64,000 nucleotides of DNA from assembly GCA_021772015.1 (NCBI GenBank), contig JAETNS010000003.1, positions 124,001 through 188,000 of the forward strand. Direction: 5' to 3'. The DNA comes from Prevotellaceae bacterium. Its GTDB lineage: Bacteria > Bacteroidota > Bacteroidia > Bacteroidales > Muribaculaceae. Below are positions 58,115-64,000 of this stretch, one piece after another; the first letter of the stretch is position 1; the number at the start of each line of letters is the position of its first letter. Under the pieces are notes generated by a model that was not told where the DNA came from, searched no databases, and saw only the letters and a list, made by a program, of their open reading frames with translations. The position numbers and the translations under genes are program-made.

Positions 58115-60150
58115 TCTATAAAAATACAATTCTCGTGGCCATAAGCCTTTTGGCCGGATGTGGAAGCGTTGCCGGACAATGGCGTAGCGGCGTATGGATC
58201 GGCACTTCGGCATCGGGAAATGAATGTCCTCCGGCCAATGCGACCCAGATGTGTCAATCTCCATCGGGAGATTTCCATGCCGGTGTGATTGCCATAGGGG
58301 AAGGTGATAAAATAAGTTTCGCCGATTATGGTGATGGGAACGAGCAGGCTGCTCCGCTCGCTCCCCGTGGGCATAAGGATTTCCCATCGTCAGAGAACTG
58401 GGCTTATGATATACAGGACGGCTCGGATATCCATGATTATCCGGCCCGACAGTTGGCATCGTCACAGCCTGATATCGCTGGTTTTGATTTATGGACAGAC
58501 AAGGCTTGCTACAAACCCGGGGAAACCGTATGGATCCAGACGGCTAATTTTGCCGCTTATCCCGGTGCAAGAATCCGTTATCGTCATGGTGTGGAGGTGT
58601 TGAGAGATGATCCCCTTAAACAGGAATGGCGTTCCTGGACACCTCCGGCAACTGATTACAAAGGGTATCTGGTGGATGTTTACCGTCTTGACGGGGAGGG
58701 ACGCGAGCAGATACTCGGGTCGATAGCCGTTGATGTCTCTTCCCATTGGAAACGTTTCCCGCGCAACGGTTATACGGCGTGGTATGAACCCGGCAAGGAG
58801 CAATATATTCCCGGAGATGTCGCTTTCCTGAACCGCCGCCACATCAATGTGGTGCAGTTTCAAGACTGGCATTGGAAACATCATCATCCTTATTGCGGCG
58901 ACGCGGAATATACCGATATCGCCAACAACAAGGTCTCGCTCAATGTCGTCAGGAAATTCATAGAGACACAACATGGTTATAACATGAAGGCTCTTTTCTA
59001 TAACCTTGGTTTCGGGGCATTGGAAAACGCCGGCGCGGCCGCTGACGGAGTCAAGGAGGAATGGTATTATTATTTCGACCAGAACCATTCCAGGAAAGAT
59101 TATCATATGCTGCCTGATGGTTGGAAAAGCAACATAACGTTTGTCGATCCGGGCAACTCCGAATGGCAGAATTATCTGTGTGACCGGAATGATGAAGTCT
59201 ACCGCAACCTTGACTTTGACGGTTTCCAGGTCGATCAGGTAGGGCAGCGGGAGGACGGCTACATATATGATTACTGGGGCAACCGCCATCTTATGGCAGA
59301 CAGGTTCCCGTCATTGTTGAAAGCTTTCAAGCAACGCCATCCGTCGAAGTCGCTTATCATGAACTCCGTCTCCAAACATGGCGCGTCGCAGATCGCTTCC
59401 TCCGGAGTGATCGACGCTTGTTACAGCGAATTATGGGGGGCGGAATCTGATTTCATGGACATATATTGGGTGATTTTCGACAACAAGCAGGCCGGAGGAA
59501 ACGACATGCGGACGATTTTCGCCAATTATATGAATTACGACTACGGGGTGGCCAATCCCGGCAAGACATTCAATACCCCCGGAGTCCTTCTGACAGATGC
59601 CTGCATTTTTGCCCTCGGAGGATCGCATCTTGAACTTGGGACCGGAGGGAACATGCTTTGCAATGAGTATTTCCCCAATACCAACCTTAAGATGGACGCA
59701 GAGCTGACGCAGGCGATCACCCGTTATTATGATTTCATTACCGCATATGAGAACTACATATATGACACCAGCCGCGAGCTTACCCCGACGATAACCTCCA
59801 TTTCCGGCCATCAACTGTCGACATGGAATTATGTGCTCGGTCCACAACCGCGCAAGGTAGTGATACATGGGAAGGAGACCAATCACGGGGCGATGGTCTA
59901 TCATCTGCTGAATTTCAGGAATGTCAATTCGCTGAGCTGGCGAGATGTCAATGCCGACATGCCGCGCCCGGAACGCCAGACTGATATCTCCCTTGACATA
60001 GACTGTGACCGGATGGTGTCGCGTGTATGGGTTGCCACACCCGACATGGATGCCTGTGTGCCGCGATCCCTCGAATTCACCCAGCAGGGACGCTCCCTGA
60101 GGGTAACCGTCCCCTCGCTTGACTACTGGACTATGCTTGTTCTCGAATGA
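58111..60150 (+). CDS. GH66 dextranase lipoprotein
   Basis: The 679-residue lipoprotein has lipobox LLAGC (Cys17), so it is probably displayed on the surface. Conserved GH66 landmarks are VQFQDWHWKHHHP (about 248-260) and DFDGFQVDQVG, with Asp375 as expected nucleophile. SSGVIDACYSELWG carries Glu440 as expected acid/base. An N-terminal beta domain (110-215, FDLWTDKACYKPGETVWI) and a C-terminal beta domain (about 590-679) flank the barrel. GH66 enzymes cut alpha-1,6-glucan inside the chain (dextranase) or cyclise it. No CITase-type insertion was recognised, so dextranase is preferred. This gene is the main evidence for dextran as the substrate of the locus. Confidence 0.92.
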   Translation: MIYKNTILVAISLLAGCGSVAGQWRSGVWIGTSASGNECPPANATQMCQSPSGDFHAGVIAIGEGDKISFADYGDGNEQAAPLAPRGHKDFPSSENWAYDIQDGSDIHDYPARQLASSQPDIAGFDLWTDKACYKPGETVWIQTANFAAYPGARIRYRHGVEVLRDDPLKQEWRSWTPPATDYKGYLVDVYRLDGEGREQILGSIAVDVSSHWKRFPRNGYTAWYEPGKEQYIPGDVAFLNRRHINVVQFQDWHWKHHHPYCGDAEYTDIANNKVSLNVVRKFIETQHGYNMKALFYNLGFGALENAGAAADGVKEEWYYYFDQNHSRKDYHMLPDGWKSNITFVDPGNSEWQNYLCDRNDEVYRNLDFDGFQVDQVGQREDGYIYDYWGNRHLMADRFPSLLKAFKQRHPSKSLIMNSVSKHGASQIASSGVIDACYSELWGAESDFMDIYWVIFDNKQAGGNDMRTIFANYMNYDYGVANPGKTFNTPGVLLTDACIFALGGSHLELGTGGNMLCNEYFPNTNLKMDAELTQAITRYYDFITAYENYIYDTSRELTPTITSISGHQLSTWNYVLGPQPRKVVIHGKETNHGAMVYHLLNFRNVNSLSWRDVNADMPRPERQTDISLDIDCDRMVSRVWVATPDMDACVPRSLEFTQQGRSLRVTVPSLDYWTMLVLE

Positions 60151-60161
60151 GAACCCATCAT

Positions 60162-60201
60162 TTAAGGGGTTTAAGGGCTTTAAAGTTCTTAAACCCCTTA
60201 A
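60162..60201 (+). terminator. Stem-loop at the end of the main operon
   Basis: A perfect 14-base stem (60162-60175 with 60188-60201) and a 12-base loop lie just after the GH66 stop codon. A T-run is lacking on the plus strand, so termination may be partial. The following gene has its own -7 box. Confidence 0.55.
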
Positions 60202-60271
60202 CAGTCAAAAAAACACACATTGAAGGGGCATTTAAACGATGTCAATCGGTTATAAATTTGGAGATAATTTG

Positions 60272-60279
60272 TAATTTTG
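60272..60279 (+). promoter_or_regulatory. Possible -7 box of the GH31 gene
   Basis: TAATTTTG matches TAnnTTTG. A TTTG at 60257-60260 is too near (11 bases) to be a normal -33 box, so activation by a regulator may be needed. The leader to the GH31 start is about 145 bases. Confidence 0.45.
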
Positions 60280-60430
60280 CATTCGGAAAATGTAGAGACA
60301 AGAGTCTTCGACTGTCGTGAGGCACGATGGAATCGATGGCTTTTTGATAATTGTCGGTTTATAAGCCGTGGAAAACTGATAACTCTTATTGAATTTTAGT
60401 AATCTTCATACATTCATTATTTTTCATACA

Positions 60431-63400
60431 ATGATCAAATTTATTTCGCGGTATGTGGTGGTGATGGCCGTCATGCTCGTCACGCACATCCCGTCATTGG
60501 CTTACAGGGTTTACTATGATAATTCCTCGACCCAATGGACTCAGCCCAAGGTTTATTATTGGAATCCGTCAGGTGGTTTCGAAGATCCGGCGTGGCCCGG
60601 AAAAGACATGATTGCCTATACCGGACGACCGGAATTGGTGAATATATGGTATTATGATGTCAACGATGAGACTAAAGGGGTCATCTTCACTGATGGGAAG
60701 GGCAATCAGTCGAAAGATTACATGGGAGACAAAACCAAGTTCGCCGACCAGGTGTTCGGTTATGCCGAAAAAAACTCTACGACAGATGTGGACGATGTGA
60801 TCTATGGCAACATTGACGATTACGATCAGTCCGGAGAATTGACTGATTATAAGATATATTTCCACAACAAGGATTCGTGGGACAATGTGAACGTCAAAAT
60901 CATCGGTTATGGAGAGATCGGAGGGGAGATGGAGTCGTTTCTCAACAGCTCTGTACATGATTTCTCTTTCACCGCGCCCGAACGCGTTTCATTGACATGT
61001 TATTTTTACCTGGAATCGAACGGACAGGAGGTCAATCCGACGGCACGCTTCTCGGTGGTCAACGGGCATGTGTACACCACAAGCGGTGACAAAGGGGATT
61101 ATTCCTCATACGATGTCACCAACACGCTTCCTGAAAAGGAATTTTGGTTTGATCCGGCAACTCCGTCGCAGCTTCAGAAAGTCACTCTGTATTTCAACAA
61201 GACATATGTCGCGGACAGTAAACTGAAAGACACGGATGATATTTACCTCTACGCGGGTCTTGTGGAGAAAGACACTAACGACAGCCAATGGTTCGGTGTC
61301 CCGAACTGGGGCAATCCGGGCGAGAAGTTCAAAATGGAGCGTGATGCGGACAGGCCGAATCTCTATTCGTTGTCATTCGAGCCTTCCCTCGCCCAGTGGT
61401 TTGGTGCCGCGGATGACCAGGTTTTCACCAAATTAGGTTTCATATTCCGTAATGCTGACGGCTCGGTGAAGCAACATAGCGCAGACCAGTTCCTTAATCT
61501 TCGCCAGATCGCAGATCCGACAGAAGGGCTTGGTGCATGCTCGGGCTATACTATAGCCGACGGCTCAGTCCTTTTCTCTGCCGAGAAAGGTACTCTGAAG
61601 CTCACTCCTGTCTCAGAACAGGTCGTCAAGGTTTTCACGCTTCCATCAGGAGCATCGGTGACCACCGAACGTCGTTCAATTTCGGTCAGCGAGGAGAGTT
61701 TCACCAATCCGGATTTCAACATCGAGGAAAACGACCTGGAATATGTTGTCGTGATCGATGGCGGTCTGAAGGTTCATGTAGAGAAGGCGGCATCAAAGGT
61801 CTCATTCCACGACAGATACGACAATCTGTACCTTGCCGAGCTTTCAGGCTTGTCAAATCGCGTCGGCAATATCAAGGCGACTTTCCAAGGGATGGAAGAC
61901 GAGGCTTTTTATGGTGGTGGCTATAATGGCAACCGCACAAACTGGGAGGGAGCCACGATGATAATGAACAATACCCAGACCGGCAACTGGGGGCAGGGGA
62001 CAAGCCATCCCCACAACATCTGCATCCCATTCTATGTCTCGACGAAAGGCTACGGGCTTTATTTCGACGACCATTACCGCAATGCCTCAATCATTCCTAC
62101 CGCTACAGGCTCTTGCTACACCAGCAAAAGCAAGAATCCCATCGCGTATTATTTCATTGGCGGAGGAGATATGACAGACGGTCATGGCTCCATGCGGAAA
62201 GCAGTCGAGAATTACACCCGTCTGACCGGTCTGCAGGAACTTCCCCCATACTGGGCTTTGGGCTACATCACCTCTAAGTTCAGTTTCGAAAGCCGCAACG
62301 AGGCTGAAGAGACCATACGTAAGACAAAGGACATAAATATCCCGATTGATGCCATTGTGTTTGACATACATTGGCAGGGCGGAACACAAAAGATGGGCCG
62401 TATTGACTGGGATACGGATCGTTATAACGCTCCGACGGAGATGATAAGCAATTTCCGGAACCAGAATGTACATTCCATCGTCATCACGGAACCATTCTTC
62501 ACGAGCAATTCCGGCAACTACGAGTATATGAAATCCCATGGATTCTTCTCAGACGATCATGTCGAGGGTATGGGCTGGCTGAATTCAGAGCATGTCGGAC
62601 TCCTTGACGTGACAAACCCGGATGCGGTCAATTGGTTTAAGGATCTTTATAAAAAACGGACGCTCGAGGGTATAGACGGCTGGTGGCTTGACCTTGGAGA
62701 GCCGGAAAAACATGACCCCGAGAGCCAATATCAGGAGGGGGACATCAATCAGGTCCATAACGAGTATGGCAATCTATGGTGTGAATTCGTCCTTGACGCG
62801 CTTAAAGAATGTCGTCCGGACATGCGTCACATGCTCATGCCGCGAGCCGGCACCTCCGGTATGCAGCGGTTCAACACATTCCCGTGGACAGGTGACATTT
62901 CCCGCTCTTGGAATGGTCTCAAGGCTCAGGTCCCTGCCTTGGTCAGCGGAGCGATGTCGGGAGTCAGCTATCTTGGCAGTGACATAGGAGGTTTCTCGAC
63001 CAATGGCGGTTCAAATCCTCAACTCTACCGCAGGTGGGTGCAGCTGGGGGTCTTCTATCCGGCGATGCGTACCCATTCCACCCATGTGCCTGAGGTATGG
63101 CAGGATGTTTACAGAGAAGTCCGTGACGATGTGCGCGACGCCATAAACCTGCGATACGCCTATCTGCCTTATACTTACACTCAGTCATATACCTATAGCC
63201 GCTTTGGAACCCCGATTGCCCGTCCGGCCAATTTTGACGATGCCGACAAGTCTGTGCTCGCCAATTGCATTGATGCTTATTATTGGGGCCCTGACGTGTT
63301 TGTAGCCCCTGTGCTTAGCGAAAACGATTCCAGGACAATAACTTTCCCCGAAGGTGAATGGCTTGATATGAATGATTTCACCACTATCTATCCGGGGCAT

Positions 63401-64000
63401 GTCTCGATGACATATTCGGCTTCGCCGAGCACATTGCCCCACTTCATGCGGCGTGGATCATTCGTTACCCGTTACCGACAAGACACGTTCACCAGCACGG
63501 CTGAGATCGAGACCAATCGTATCACCGTCGATTATTTCCCCTCTTATGGCGACAAGCCAGACCAAGGAATGTTTTATGATGATGATCACATCAGCTCAAC
63601 GTCGATCAAGGACGGGAATTATGTAGTGACCAATTTCACGGCCGGCAAAAGCCTAAGCGGAGAGATGAGCATCAGTATCGAGCGTGAAGGAAACGGTTGG
63701 GACAATATCTACGATGGAGAACCGCAGGACATACTCTTATGCATCCACGACTATCGTGACGGCGTTTCCAGCCCAAGGCTCATATCCCCCAGTGACATCC
63801 ACCGGGCCGAGGTTTCGCTGGGGAGCTACAGCGCGGACGGATTCCAGCAGCTGGCGTCGTTGGATGAGGTCAAGGCCGAGGACAATATTCCGAGCTATGC
63901 CAAGGTCGGAGACAAATTGTATGTCAGGCTACCGAGAATCTCGCCCACTGGCAATTATACGATGATAATAGATAATGATGTCATACTTAGCCAGCTTGAG
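60431..64000 (+). CDS. GH31 alpha-glucosidase with N-terminal starch-binding module, cut by window edge
   Basis: The frame runs from ATG 60431 to the last base without a stop (1190 codons seen). A signal peptide ends SLA before Tyr25. Residues 25-130 (RVYYDNSSTQWTQPKVYYW) look like a CBM26-type starch-binding module. A second beta module covers about 235-385. The GH31 part follows, with an N-terminal sandwich (about 400-590, DEAFYGGGYNGNR) and a catalytic barrel. The nucleophile is Asp754 in DGWWLDLGEPE and the acid/base Asp822 in PWTGDISRSW. The beta-sandwich domains after the barrel continue to the edge. Expected activity is alpha-glucosidase or alpha-1,6-glucosidase on dextran fragments; transglycosylase types exist in this family. 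The missing C-terminus would show whether it also has a T9SS tail. Confidence 0.92.
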   Translation, partial: MIKFISRYVVVMAVMLVTHIPSLAYRVYYDNSSTQWTQPKVYYWNPSGGFEDPAWPGKDMIAYTGRPELVNIWYYDVNDETKGVIFTDGKGNQSKDYMGDKTKFADQVFGYAEKNSTTDVDDVIYGNIDDYDQSGELTDYKIYFHNKDSWDNVNVKIIGYGEIGGEMESFLNSSVHDFSFTAPERVSLTCYFYLESNGQEVNPTARFSVVNGHVYTTSGDKGDYSSYDVTNTLPEKEFWFDPATPSQLQKVTLYFNKTYVADSKLKDTDDIYLYAGLVEKDTNDSQWFGVPNWGNPGEKFKMERDADRPNLYSLSFEPSLAQWFGAADDQVFTKLGFIFRNADGSVKQHSADQFLNLRQIADPTEGLGACSGYTIADGSVLFSAEKGTLKLTPVSEQVVKVFTLPSGASVTTERRSISVSEESFTNPDFNIEENDLEYVVVIDGGLKVHVEKAASKVSFHDRYDNLYLAELSGLSNRVGNIKATFQGMEDEAFYGGGYNGNRTNWEGATMIMNNTQTGNWGQGTSHPHNICIPFYVSTKGYGLYFDDHYRNASIIPTATGSCYTSKSKNPIAYYFIGGGDMTDGHGSMRKAVENYTRLTGLQELPPYWALGYITSKFSFESRNEAEETIRKTKDINIPIDAIVFDIHWQGGTQKMGRIDWDTDRYNAPTEMISNFRNQNVHSIVITEPFFTSNSGNYEYMKSHGFFSDDHVEGMGWLNSEHVGLLDVTNPDAVNWFKDLYKKRTLEGIDGWWLDLGEPEKHDPESQYQEGDINQVHNEYGNLWCEFVLDALKECRPDMRHMLMPRAGTSGMQRFNTFPWTGDISRSWNGLKAQVPALVSGAMSGVSYLGSDIGGFSTNGGSNPQLYRRWVQLGVFYPAMRTHSTHVPEVWQDVYREVRDDVRDAINLRYAYLPYTYTQSYTYSRFGTPIARPANFDDADKSVLANCIDAYYWGPDVFVAPVLSENDSRTITFPEGEWLDMNDFTTIYPGHVSMTYSASPSTLPHFMRRGSFVTRYRQDTFTSTAEIETNRITVDYFPSYGDKPDQGMFYDDDHISSTSIKDGNYVVTNFTAGKSLSGEMSISIEREGNGWDNIYDGEPQDILLCIHDYRDGVSSPRLISPSDIHRAEVSLGSYSADGFQQLASLDEVKAEDNIPSYAKVGDKLYVRLPRISPTGNYTMIIDNDVILSQLE

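Noticed and set aside
58489-59289. 266-codon open frame antisense to the GH66 gene
   Set aside because: No motif, and it overlaps catalytic regions of GH66 on the other strand.

Overview
The window looks like a chromosomal segment of a Bacteroidales gut bacterium, most likely Muribaculaceae-like. That family guess is inference from about 50-55% GC and gene content; no 16S or marker search was possible. Support for Bacteroidota comes from two SusC/SusD pairs, secreted proteins ending in type IX secretion (T9SS)-like tails, a short primary sigma factor without region 1.1, and promoters of the Bacteroidetes form TTTG-N19/20-TAnnTTTG in front of several genes and both tRNAs. No transposase, integrase, phage gene, rRNA or CRISPR array was seen.

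Layout. 1-3182 (minus): a DUF4421-type outer-membrane protein cut by the left edge and a secreted subtilisin-like protease. 3829-10488 (plus): a SusC/SusD/lipoprotein uptake operon of unknown substrate, with its own promoter and terminator. 10727-11859: tRNA-Thr(CGT) and the primary sigma factor RpoD. 12130-19690: six envelope genes, namely a propeller-like T9SS cargo, a TlpA-like thioredoxin, a DUF6029 barrel, two Omp28-like proteins with CxxC motifs and a small T9SS cargo. 19850-23266 (minus): a DUF4923 protein, TrkH and TrkA for potassium uptake. 23571-27657: two paralogous outer-membrane barrel proteins, a PCMD-domain lipoprotein and a third barrel. 27693-29674: a ZIP metal transporter overlapping a UmuC-type polymerase. 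29742-30290: tRNA-Pro(TGG) and a candidate unannotated small RNA. 30490-39913: an ABC-F ATPase whose second nucleotide site is dead, a Dabb protein, PurL, and an etfB-etfA-acyl-CoA dehydrogenase operon.

40098-64000 is an alpha-glucan utilization locus, most likely for dextran or other alpha-1,6-glucan. A membrane-spanning SusR/DUF6377-type regulator is followed by SusC, SusD, a four-module SusE/F-like lipoprotein, a GH27-like lipoprotein, a GH97 alpha-glucosidase, three more proteins built from SusE/F-like modules, a GH66 dextranase lipoprotein and a GH31 enzyme cut by the right edge. The expected flow is surface binding and cutting by the SusE/F modules, GH66 and possibly GH27, import by SusC/SusD, and periplasmic trimming to glucose by GH97 and GH31.

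The most unusual points are the SusE/F-like modules placed on T9SS-type cargo rather than lipoproteins, the 1216-residue multimodular protein in that group, the one-active-site ABC-F protein, the candidate small RNA, and the envelope thiol/Omp28 gene cluster.
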